Shown piece after piece: positions 1 through 7,145 of a stretch of DNA of 64,000 nucleotides (positions are counted from its first letter, which is position 1; each line of letters opens with the position of its first letter). The DNA lies in the NCBI GenBank assembly GCA_964603985.1, contig CAZRXG010000001.1:1-64000 (forward strand), read 5' to 3'. Made by a program: the position numbers and the translations under genes. The notes beneath the pieces were generated by a model. That model saw only the letters and a program-made list of their open reading frames with translations. It did no database searches and was not told the DNA's origin. Origin of the DNA: CAZRXG01 sp964603985. GTDB taxonomy: Bacteria; Chloroflexota; Anaerolineae; Aggregatilineales; UBA3940.

Positions 1-16
1 GAACAATGTTCACGTA

Positions 17-40
17 GGGGCAGACCTGCGTGTCTGCCCC
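17..40. repeat. Short perfect inverted repeat (hairpin)
   Basis: Nine-base arms (17-25 and 32-40, GGGGCAGAC/GTCTGCCCC) flank a six-base loop. GC-rich hairpins of this 'GTAGGGGC...GCCCC' style are common intergenic repeats in bacteria of this kind, and a related hairpin lies at 53777-53812. It has no T-run, so it is not an obvious terminator. It sits just upstream of the terminase-like gene. Confidence 0.5.
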
Positions 41-152
41 ACAACCAAATCACATTCACAGCACCCGGCTCACCCACGCCCGGCAGGCGAGTCACGGCAC
101 TGCCGTAAGATCGAGGTCCGGCGGCCTGTGGGACGGGGAAGGAGAGCGTACC

Positions 153-1412
153 ATGAACGCACAACCTGCGTCCCATCCGGCGGAATACAAGTATTCCCTG
201 CCGCGTCTGAGGGGTGCTCAGCGCAAGATCGCAGCGCACCACGCCCGTTTCAAGGTCGTGGCATGCGGGCGGCGCTGGGGCAAAACGACGCTTGGGATGG
301 TGATGGCCGTCAGTCACGCCCTTCGCGGTCATCGCGTGTGGTGGGTCGCGCCCACGTATCTGTTGGCCTTCCACCCCTGGCGTGCGTTCAAAAGGCGATT
401 TGCCTTCGAGTGGGCATCAAAAATTGAATACGACCGTCACATCGACCTGCGCAACGGAGGCTCTATCACCGTCAAAACCGCCGATAACCCCGATGGGCTG
501 CGCGGTGTCGGCCTCGACTTCGTCGTCGTGGACGAAGCTGCCTTCATTCCCGAATACGTCTGGTTCGACTGTCTTCGCCCCGCCCTCTCCGACCGTCAGG
601 GATCGGCCCTGCTCATCTCCACCCCTCGTGGCCGCAACTGGTTCTTCCACGCCTACCAGATGGGCCTGGACCCGGCACAAACCGACTGGCACTCCTGGCG
701 TGAGCCGACCATCGACAATCCCCTCATCCCCGAACAAGAGATCGCGGAAGCCCGCTGCCTGCTCCCCGAACGGGTCTTCAGGCAGGAGTACGAAGCCGAG
801 TTCATGACCGACGGCGGGGCGGTCTTCCGGGGGATCAACCGGGCGGCAGTTGCGCCGCCGGGGATGGAGCCTGTGGCAGGCCATCGCTACGTCATGGGCG
901 TCGACTTCGGTCGCTACGACGACTTTACCGCCTGTGCCGTCATCGACGCCGACGAGCGCCGTATGGTCGCCCTCGACCGCTACAACGAGGTCAACTGGGG
1001 GCTACAGCGCGCGCGCATCGCGGCCCTGGCCCGCAAGTGGGGCGTCGACGCCATCCTCGCCGAGGCCAACGCCATGGGCGAGCCGAACATCGAAGCCCTG
1101 CTGGACGACGGTCTGGTCGTGCACCGCTTCCACACCACCGCCCGCACCAAGCCGCAGCTTATCGAGAACCTGGTGGCAGGCATCGAAAACGGCGATCTGC
1201 TCATCCTCCCCGACCCGGTGCTCATCGGCGAGCTGGAGTCATTCACCTACCGCACCACGCCCACCGGGCACACCATCTACGGGGCACCGGCGGGCCGCCA
1301 CGACGACACCGTTATGGCCCTCGCCCTGGCCTGGAAGCAGGCGACCTGGCCCCGCATCACACTCGCCATTGCCTCGGTCGGGCACGACGAATACGGGTGG
1401 TGGGACTTGTAA
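153..1412 (+). CDS. Terminase large subunit-like ATPase/nuclease (orphan)
   Basis: A 419-residue protein with the two-part build of phage terminase large subunits. The ATPase half has a Walker A-like GRRWGKTT at about residues 39-46 and a Walker B VVVDE at about 124-128. The RNase H-like nuclease half has an acidic VDFGRYDD near residue 250 and a second Asp pair in RHDDT near 384. I chose the ATG at 153 because GGGGAAGGAGAG lies just upstream; an open frame extends to 30 but begins without a good ribosome site. In phages this protein cuts and packages concatemeric DNA into the prohead. No capsid, portal or integrase gene is visible downstream, where housekeeping def lies, so this may be a prophage remnant, a domesticated copy, or the right edge of a prophage outside the window. 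The family call is firm; the biological role is not. Confidence 0.8.
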   Translation: MNAQPASHPAEYKYSLPRLRGAQRKIAAHHARFKVVACGRRWGKTTLGMVMAVSHALRGHRVWWVAPTYLLAFHPWRAFKRRFAFEWASKIEYDRHIDLRNGGSITVKTADNPDGLRGVGLDFVVVDEAAFIPEYVWFDCLRPALSDRQGSALLISTPRGRNWFFHAYQMGLDPAQTDWHSWREPTIDNPLIPEQEIAEARCLLPERVFRQEYEAEFMTDGGAVFRGINRAAVAPPGMEPVAGHRYVMGVDFGRYDDFTACAVIDADERRMVALDRYNEVNWGLQRARIAALARKWGVDAILAEANAMGEPNIEALLDDGLVVHRFHTTARTKPQLIENLVAGIENGDLLILPDPVLIGELESFTYRTTPTGHTIYGAPAGRHDDTVMALALAWKQATWPRITLAIASVGHDEYGWWDL

Positions 1413-1447
1413 CCGGACCGTCGTAGATTCCCCTGCCTGCCCGGTGG

Positions 1448-1990
1448 TCAGCCCATCCTGGTTGAGGCCGGGGGTGATGTACTGGCCGCTGCCAGCCCGG
1501 TCGGTCGCTGGCCGCGATAAGCAAAGGAATACCGGTCGATGGCCCGCATGGTGGCAAGGATCCCATCCAGGTGATCGCACTCGTGCTGCAATAGCTCAGA
1601 GAGATCGCCCTCAAGCTCCATCACCTGCGCCTGCCAGTTCATATCCTGGTAAGTGATGCGGCACGAATAATGCCGCTTGACCTTCACCAGCAGGTCGGGA
1701 AAGCTCATACAATCATCCCACACGTCGATCATCTTCTCACTTTTCCGGTCGATCACCGGGTTGATCAGCACAACCGGTTCATCGATGCACATGTAGACCA
1801 GACGCTTCATGTAGCTGATTTGCGGGGCAGCAATCGCACGACCTGCGCCGTACTCCTCCCGAAACTGCATCAGGGTGTCGTGCAGGTCGGTGACGACGGG
1901 CTGCAACTGCGGTAGCTCATCCGGCGCGATCTCCTCACAAACCTCATAGAGCTTCGGATTGCCAAGCAGCAAGACTTCTCGAACCGCCAT
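1448..1990 (-). CDS. def: Peptide deformylase
   Basis: A 180-residue enzyme that removes the N-formyl group from new proteins in the cytoplasm using a bound metal. The three family motifs are present but slightly divergent: motif 1 as GRAIAAPQ (about 50-57; usual GxGLAAPQ), motif 2 as DDCMS (metal ligand Cys94; usual EGCLS) and motif 3 as HECDH (136-140; two His ligands and the catalytic Glu). Changes in motifs 1 and 2 are seen in type III-like or secondary deformylases, so this may not be the organism's only copy. The C-terminus after about 160 is Ser/Pro/Ala-rich and low in complexity. It is monocistronic and faces the terminase gene tail to tail. Confidence 0.88.
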   Translation of the reverse strand: MAVREVLLLGNPKLYEVCEEIAPDELPQLQPVVTDLHDTLMQFREEYGAGRAIAAPQISYMKRLVYMCIDEPVVLINPVIDRKSEKMIDVWDDCMSFPDLLVKVKRHYSCRITYQDMNWQAQVMELEGDLSELLQHECDHLDGILATMRAIDRYSFAYRGQRPTGLAAASTSPPASTRMG

Positions 1991-2185
1991 GTCACGTCTC
2001 CTTGTCTACAGCGCCGCCTCGAAACGCCAGTAGTCGGGGCGCTTTAGAAGGTCCTGCACATATCCTATTGCACCTGTTCCAGAATATCAACGGGCCGGTT
2101 TCTTGTCTTCTGCGTCCTTTGTGGACAAAATAAGGGCTGTCAACCGCGCATAACGCTCTTTGGCGTCCCGGAGGGTGATGGCGGC

Positions 2186-3271
2186 TTGTGGCTGGACTGG
2201 AAGGCGAACCCTGATACACGCTGCGCCGTCTGCGGGCAGCACCATCCCCTGATGGCTGAAGTGTTGGGGGTCTGTCCGGCCTGCGCTCGCACCGAGGCCA
2301 GCCTCACCCGGTCTCGTGCTGCGCATGCGCGCTCGCGCCAGTTGTTCGACCTGCCGGAAGCCCCGCCCCGCTCCGAAGGAGGTGTTCGATGCCCCTTATG
2401 CGGCTGCGAATGTGTCATCGGCGAGGGAGAGCGTGGCTTCTGCGGCCTGCGAGCGGTTCGGGATGGTCGGCTGCGCCACATCGCCGGGACACCGCGTCGT
2501 GGGACCCTGCACTGGTACCGCGATCCCCTACCAACCAACTGCGTTGCCGCCTGGGTCTGTGCGGGCAGCGTGCAGCGCGGCAAGCATAATCTGGCCGTCT
2601 TCTACCAGAGCTGCACGCTCGATTGCCTCTACTGCCAGAACTGGCACTTCCGCCAGACCGACCACATGCGCCATGGCGGGTTGAGTGCCCAGGAGCTGGC
2701 CGGGCAGGCCAACGCGCGCACCTATTGCGTGTGCTACTTCGGGGGCGACCCTGCCTCGCAGATGCCGCACGCGCTCGCGTCGGCGCGGATGCTGTCCGAG
2801 CAGGGTGTGGCCGTCTGCTGGGAGACAGCGGGCACCAGCAACCCGCACCTGCTCGACCGGGCAGTGCAGCTCTCGCTGGAGACGGGCGGCTGCATCAAGT
2901 TTGACTTGAAAGCGTACACCGAGCCTCTGCACATTGCACTCACCGGCTGGAGCAACCAGCGGACGCTGGAAAACTTCACGCGGGCGGCGCAGCGCTTCGG
3001 GGAGCACCCTGATCCTCCGCCAGTGGTCGCCAGCACGCTGCTGGTGCCCGGCTACGTGGATGCCGGGGAGGTGGGACGTATCGCGCGCTTCATCGCTGAA
3101 CATGATCGCGACATTCCCTACTCGCTGTTGGGATTCGCTCCTGGTTACCTGATGCCCGACCTGCCGCTGACGTCTGCCCGCCATGCTGAGGAGGCCCGCC
3201 AGGCAGCGCTCGATGCCGGGCTGCGCAACGTGCACATCGGGAATCGGCACCTGCTGGGACGCGACTACTGA
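2186..3271 (+). CDS. Radical SAM protein, PflA/PflX-like
   Basis: A 361-residue protein with the radical SAM cluster motif at Cys143, Cys147 and Cys150 (CTLDCLYC), followed by QNW as in pyruvate-formate-lyase-activase homologues (COG1313/PflX type). The N-terminal 90 residues hold several cysteine pairs (13/16, 30/33, 69/72, 74/76), suggesting a zinc ribbon plus an extra cysteine-rich patch. The frame begins at a TTG at 2186, ten bases after GGAGGG; the ATG at 2178 is out of frame and soon stops. These enzymes reduce SAM to a 5'-deoxyadenosyl radical, often to make a glycyl radical on a partner. No glycyl radical enzyme is next to it, so the substrate is unknown. It differs from the second radical SAM gene (8714-10018) in lacking a signal peptide. 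Confidence 0.8.
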   Translation: MWLDWKANPDTRCAVCGQHHPLMAEVLGVCPACARTEASLTRSRAAHARSRQLFDLPEAPPRSEGGVRCPLCGCECVIGEGERGFCGLRAVRDGRLRHIAGTPRRGTLHWYRDPLPTNCVAAWVCAGSVQRGKHNLAVFYQSCTLDCLYCQNWHFRQTDHMRHGGLSAQELAGQANARTYCVCYFGGDPASQMPHALASARMLSEQGVAVCWETAGTSNPHLLDRAVQLSLETGGCIKFDLKAYTEPLHIALTGWSNQRTLENFTRAAQRFGEHPDPPPVVASTLLVPGYVDAGEVGRIARFIAEHDRDIPYSLLGFAPGYLMPDLPLTSARHAEEARQAALDAGLRNVHIGNRHLLGRDY

Positions 3272-3304
3272 GCCTTAGTATGCCCCTGAACACCGAGTCT
3301 CGGG

Positions 3305-3333
3305 TTGACGCTGTCCAGACCAGATGGTAAAAT
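3305..3333 (+). promoter_or_regulatory. Sigma-70 promoter of tRNA-Glu
   Basis: TTGACG at 3305-3310 and TAAAAT at 3328-3333 are separated by exactly 17 bases. This places transcription start about five bases before the mature tRNA 5' end. Confidence 0.75.
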
Positions 3334-3345
3334 GCCGCTCACTTG

Positions 3346-3418
3346 GCCCCCTTCGTCTAGCGGCCTAGGACGCGGCCCTCTCAAGGCTGAAACAGGGGTT
3401 CGATCCCCCTAGGGGGCA
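3346..3418 (+). tRNA. tRNA-Glu (anticodon CTC)
   Basis: Complete 73-base cloverleaf. The acceptor stem GCCCCCT/AGGGGGC is perfect, the anticodon stem CGGCC/GGCTG encloses the loop CTCTCAA with anticodon CTC, and the T-arm has the standard TTCGATC loop. The discriminator base is A and CCA is not encoded. It has its own promoter and terminator and is followed at once by the NTPase gene. Confidence 0.96.
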
Positions 3419-3430
3419 TTGGATCAGTGC

Positions 3431-3468
3431 AAACCGCTCACCCGGCTAAGTGGGCGGTTTGTTGTTGT
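3431..3468 (+). terminator. Rho-independent terminator of tRNA-Glu
   Basis: The stem AAACCGCTCAC (3431-3441) pairs with GTGGGCGGTTT (3450-3460), with one G-T pair, and is followed by the T-rich tail GTTGTTGT. It ends the tRNA transcript before the NTPase gene. Confidence 0.7.
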
Positions 3469-3511
3469 CCCTCGCTCTGACAACGATGCCTGGAGGTTGA
3501 GGAGCCTGGAT

Positions 3512-4030
3512 ATGGGCAAGGCTATCTTTCTGACCGGAAATCCCGGCTGCGGCAAGACCACGCTGATCCGGCGTGTGGTCGACCTTCTCCCTGGACCTGC
3601 GGGCGGGTTTTATACACAGGAGATCCGGGAGCAGGGCCAGCGGAAGGGCTTCGAGATCGTTACGCTGGACGGCCGGCGGGGCATCATGGCCCACGTGGAC
3701 ATCCGGGGGACGAAACGTATCAGCAAGTACGGCGTGGACACCTCGGCGCTGGACGCGCTGGGGGTGGAGGCCATCGAGAAGGCCATCGCCGGGCGGGGTA
3801 TTGTGGTCATCGACGAGATCGGGCCGATGGAGATTCTGTCTGACCGCTTCCGCGAGGCGGTGCTGAAAGCCCTGGAGAGTGACGCCACCGTGCTGGGCAC
3901 AATTGTGAAGCGCGGCATCCCCTTCACCGACCGGATCAAGTCGATGCCGGGCGTGACTGTGATCGAGGTGCGGCGGGACAACCGGGAGGCGCTGCTGTCT
4001 TACATCCTGGGTCTGCTGCAGGAGGGCTAG
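3512..4030 (+). CDS. THEP1-family nucleoside-triphosphatase
   Basis: A 172-residue P-loop NTPase of the THEP1/NTPase_1 family, which hydrolyses ATP, GTP and other nucleotides; its physiological role is poorly defined. Visible motifs are Walker A GNPGCGKT (9-16), a Walker B-like stretch VVIDEIGPME (98-107) and the family signature GGFYTQEIRE (31-40). The length matches the family (about 170-190). The ATG at 3512 is preceded by GAGG; the longer open frame upstream runs through the tRNA terminator and cannot be coding. Its stop codon overlaps the stop of the convergent gene at 4027. Confidence 0.88.
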   Translation: MGKAIFLTGNPGCGKTTLIRRVVDLLPGPAGGFYTQEIREQGQRKGFEIVTLDGRRGIMAHVDIRGTKRISKYGVDTSALDALGVEAIEKAIAGRGIVVIDEIGPMEILSDRFREAVLKALESDATVLGTIVKRGIPFTDRIKSMPGVTVIEVRRDNREALLSYILGLLQEG

Positions 4031-6234
4031 GGCCTGCTCCGGACGGATGTGCACAGGATCAGGCCCGACAGCGCGACCGTCGCGATGGCCCAACAGGTCT
4101 GTGGGATGCCAAACACCGGCACCAGGAACACACCGGTCAGCACGGCCCCGGCGCACCCGCCGACCAGGTCAGCACCGTACAGCGACCCGGCGACGGTGCC
4201 TGTCTCGACGCCCGGCAGGCGGGCAAACAGCCATGCCACCAGCGCGAAGGCAAGCCCGCCCAGAATACCTGCTCCGAGCGCCAGGAGGGCAAAACTGAAA
4301 TGGGCTACAGGCAGCCGCGCAGTAAACAAGAGCGGCAGCAGGGCGGCATACAGCGCCATCCCGGCCAGCACGCCGAACAACGTCCGCCGGGCCTGGGCAT
4401 CCCCAACCCGGCCTGCCAGGCCCGCCCCCAGCGCCAACCCGCCCATATAGGCCGTGACGACCAGTCCCACCGCATAGTAGACGTAGCCGTATAAAGCCTG
4501 GAATGCGAACAACAGCACGTTCTCCAGGCTCATCGCGGCCAGGCCGACCAGCCCCACCGTGAATGACATCGCCGGGCGGGGACTGCGCCGCAGGGCGACT
4601 GTGCCCACCAGCAGCAGCGGCAGCAGCCACCACAGCCGCACCAGCGTTGCCGCCTCGAAGATCGACCGCAGGCCCGACCCGAACAGTGCCAGCCACAGCG
4701 CCATGTCGTAGTAGTAGCAGATGGGAGCCAGGTCGCGATTGTGGCGGACGCCCGTCTCGGCTTCCAGGAGGGCGCGATCCTGGGCAAAGCGATCGGTGGT
4801 GAACAGCCACTCCAGGTAGGGAGCTTGCACCTGGCGCGTCTCGATCCCGCGCCGGGACAGGCGCTCAACCAGGGGGGCAGCCTGATCGGACAGCGGGACA
4901 GCCGAGGCCAGGTAGAAGTTGTGATCGCCGGGCGTCACGACGACCTGGGGGAACACGTCTCGCGCGGTCTGGAACACGCTGGCGTTGCGGCGCGCCAGCT
5001 CCGGACTCCAGTAGTTTTCAGCCGAGGGCAGACCCAGCGAGAGAATCCCGCCCGGCGCGAGGATGGCGCGCACGCTCTCGAAGAACTCACGCGTGTAGAA
5101 GCGGTTGATCTGGCCCGTCGCTGGCTCCGGCAGGTTCACGATCACCACGTCGAAGTCTCCACTGCCCTCGTCCACAAAGCGGCGTCCATCACCATACACC
5201 AGGTGAACGCGTGGATCGTCGAGCAGCGCGGCTTCGTCGGGGGGCAGGGCCTGCGCGGCGACCTCGATCACGCGCGGGTCAAGCTCGACATAGTAGACCT
5301 TCTCGACGGGGTGCTTGAGCGTCTCGCGCAGCACGCCGCCGACCCCGCCGCCCAGCAGCAGCACCCGCGACGGATTCGGGTGTGCAAGCAGCGGCAAGTG
5401 GGCGACCTCCTCGGCGAAAGTGCCCTGCGTCTCGAACATCAGCAGACCGTTTTCGAAGAAGGCGCGCTGCTCGCCTCGCTGCACGACCACCAGACGCCCG
5501 TAGCGCGAGTCAACCGTAAAGGTCATGTCCGGCCACTGGCGAGTGAGTGTATCCCAGTGCAGGCGGCTTCCCAGCGGCCAGGCCAGCACGAGCGCCAGTG
5601 CGGCCACTCCCGCCAACCCGATCCGCAGTGCACGCCCCGCCGCGCCGTACCCGACGATGGCGGCCACTGCCAGGTTGAGGGCGGTCAGCCCCAGCGCGAT
5701 CTGGAATGGGTCGAGGACAAAGACCAGGACGAAGCTGAAAAGCGCGCCGCCCAGCACCGCTCCCACGCTCTCGATGGCGTAGGCGGCCCCGGTGCTGCGT
5801 CCTCCCTCGGCGGCATCACCGGCCAGCAGCGCGGCTCCCAGCGTGAACTGGGCACCGAGCAGGATGCACAGCGGGGCCAGGATCAGCAGGATGGCCCAGA
5901 CCATCTGCCCAAACTCAACGAAGGCCCCCGGCGTGACGCCCAGCCACGTTCTTGCGGACCGCGTCAGCGCGATCTGGAGGGGCAGCAGCACCGCCGTCAG
6001 CGCGGCAGCCCCGGCAAAGGCCCCGGCCCCCCATCCTCGACGCCTGAGCAGCTCTCCCAGCCCCCACGAGCCGATGGCCACCCATGCCATCCAGGCGGCC
6101 AGAATCAGGCCAAAAACCAGCTCGTTGCCGTAAAAAACAGCGACCAACTCGCGCATCAGCACGATCTGGCCGACTGTCGAGGTGAAGCCGACGGCAGCCA
6201 GCGCAATCCGCACTCTGCTCCGCATGCCCGTCAC
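4027..6234 (-). CDS. Membrane-embedded spermidine synthase-like protein
   Basis: A 735-residue fusion: about seven hydrophobic helices (1-220), a soluble Rossmann-type aminopropyl/methyltransferase domain (about 225-490) and six or seven further helices (about 515-735). The soluble part shows the SAM/dcSAM site LLGGGVGGV (about 291-299), VELDPRV (about 311-317) and GDGRRF (about 347). Where classical spermidine synthase has catalytic Asp in its Asp-Pro motif, this protein reads VNLPEPATG, so aminopropyl transfer is doubtful. The first helix resembles transporter-like SpeE relatives. It is the last gene of the ResB-CcsA-AmmeMemoRadiSam operon, overlapping the upstream gene by four bases. I infer an inner-membrane transferase working with that system; substrate unknown. 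Confidence 0.78.
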   Translation of the reverse strand: MTGMRSRVRIALAAVGFTSTVGQIVLMRELVAVFYGNELVFGLILAAWMAWVAIGSWGLGELLRRRGWGAGAFAGAAALTAVLLPLQIALTRSARTWLGVTPGAFVEFGQMVWAILLILAPLCILLGAQFTLGAALLAGDAAEGGRSTGAAYAIESVGAVLGGALFSFVLVFVLDPFQIALGLTALNLAVAAIVGYGAAGRALRIGLAGVAALALVLAWPLGSRLHWDTLTRQWPDMTFTVDSRYGRLVVVQRGEQRAFFENGLLMFETQGTFAEEVAHLPLLAHPNPSRVLLLGGGVGGVLRETLKHPVEKVYYVELDPRVIEVAAQALPPDEAALLDDPRVHLVYGDGRRFVDEGSGDFDVVIVNLPEPATGQINRFYTREFFESVRAILAPGGILSLGLPSAENYWSPELARRNASVFQTARDVFPQVVVTPGDHNFYLASAVPLSDQAAPLVERLSRRGIETRQVQAPYLEWLFTTDRFAQDRALLEAETGVRHNRDLAPICYYYDMALWLALFGSGLRSIFEAATLVRLWWLLPLLLVGTVALRRSPRPAMSFTVGLVGLAAMSLENVLLFAFQALYGYVYYAVGLVVTAYMGGLALGAGLAGRVGDAQARRTLFGVLAGMALYAALLPLLFTARLPVAHFSFALLALGAGILGGLAFALVAWLFARLPGVETGTVAGSLYGADLVGGCAGAVLTGVFLVPVFGIPQTCWAIATVALSGLILCTSVRSRP

Positions 6235-7118
6235 ACCTTCCCCACGGCCACGATGTGGAGCGCCGCCTCCTCTTCGCCGTCCAGCCCCAGCAGGGCGTTG
6301 AGCTGCTCGTCGGTGAAAGCGCCAACGGCACAGGCTCCCAGCCCCATCGAGGTGGCGGCCAGGTAGATGTTCTGCCCGATATGGCCTGTCTCAAGCAGCA
6401 CGTAGCGGTAGGTTCGCTCGCGGTACTTCCAGCGTGTCCGCTGAAACATGGCGGAGAGGATGAAACAGACAGCAGCCCCCGCCAGGAGATCCTGCCCCAA
6501 CCCGGCCTTTCTCACGGCGGCCCGGAGGTCCCCCTCCCGGAGCATCTCCAGCTCGTGCTGCTGCACGGCGTAGTGGTAGATTCCCCGCTCCAGCCCGGTG
6601 ACGTTGTGGGCGGCGGCGTACACTTCGATGGGGTAGAGAGCACCGGCAGACGGGGCGGCCCGGTAGCCCCATCCGGATTCTGTGATGCCCTGTGCAGCGT
6701 GCAGCAGGCGCGAAAGTTCCTCCAGCGCGAGCGGTTCGCCGGTGTACTCGCGCTGTGAGCGCCGCACCTCAAGCGCGTCCTCCAGGCTTAACCCTTCGTA
6801 GCCGCGTGGGTCGGGGAGGGCGATGCGGTTGGCGTCGGGGTAGGCCTTGTAGCGCTCCGGCTGTGTGCCCCAGTTGCGTATCGCCGACCGGCACTGCGCG
6901 CTCCACTGATGGTAACGCATGCCGATGTCATCGTTGGCTTCGGGGGAAGATCCGGCCTGCTTCGGGTCGGGGATCAGCCACCCCAGCACGAAGCCCCCCA
7001 CAGCCGCCAGCGCAGAGACGAGGATCCCCCGCCGGTTCGACCCTGGCTCACCACGCGACATGGAAAGGCCCAGAAGCAAGGCAGCAGCCAGCGCATCCCT
7101 CAGGCTTCCCAACACCAT
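6231..7118 (-). CDS. SagB-like nitroreductase-fold oxidoreductase with N-terminal membrane segment
   Basis: A 295-residue protein whose residues from about 90 onward match the SagB-type/nitroreductase FMN fold: a conserved RRSQREYT stretch, APSAGALYPIEVY (the FMN-contacting segment), and GHIGQNIYLAATSMGLG near the C-terminus. SagB enzymes oxidise azolines in peptide maturation; other relatives reduce quinones or nitro groups. The N-terminus differs from cytoplasmic members: two hydrophobic stretches with NRRGIL between them, so it is probably anchored or exported, possibly by Tat. ATG 7118 has a strong GGGGAGG site; ATG 7061 does not. No SagC/SagD or precursor peptide is nearby, so azole formation is unlikely. 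It is operonic with the AMMECR1/MEMO1 lipoprotein (27-base gap). Confidence 0.78.
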   Translation of the reverse strand: MVLGSLRDALAAALLLGLSMSRGEPGSNRRGILVSALAAVGGFVLGWLIPDPKQAGSSPEANDDIGMRYHQWSAQCRSAIRNWGTQPERYKAYPDANRIALPDPRGYEGLSLEDALEVRRSQREYTGEPLALEELSRLLHAAQGITESGWGYRAAPSAGALYPIEVYAAAHNVTGLERGIYHYAVQQHELEMLREGDLRAAVRKAGLGQDLLAGAAVCFILSAMFQRTRWKYRERTYRYVLLETGHIGQNIYLAATSMGLGACAVGAFTDEQLNALLGLDGEEEAALHIVAVGKV

Positions 7119-7145
7119 CTCAACCTCCCCCCAACAACACGCACG

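Noticed and set aside
4741..6366. 541-codon plus-strand open frame
   Set aside because: Antisense to the SpeE-like gene, Gln/Arg-rich, no motif; a GC-rich shadow frame.
6231..7118. Thiazole/oxazole-modified microcin cluster around the SagB-like gene
   Set aside because: No SagC/SagD (YcaO) or precursor peptide nearby; the neighbours belong to the AmmeMemoRadiSam operon.
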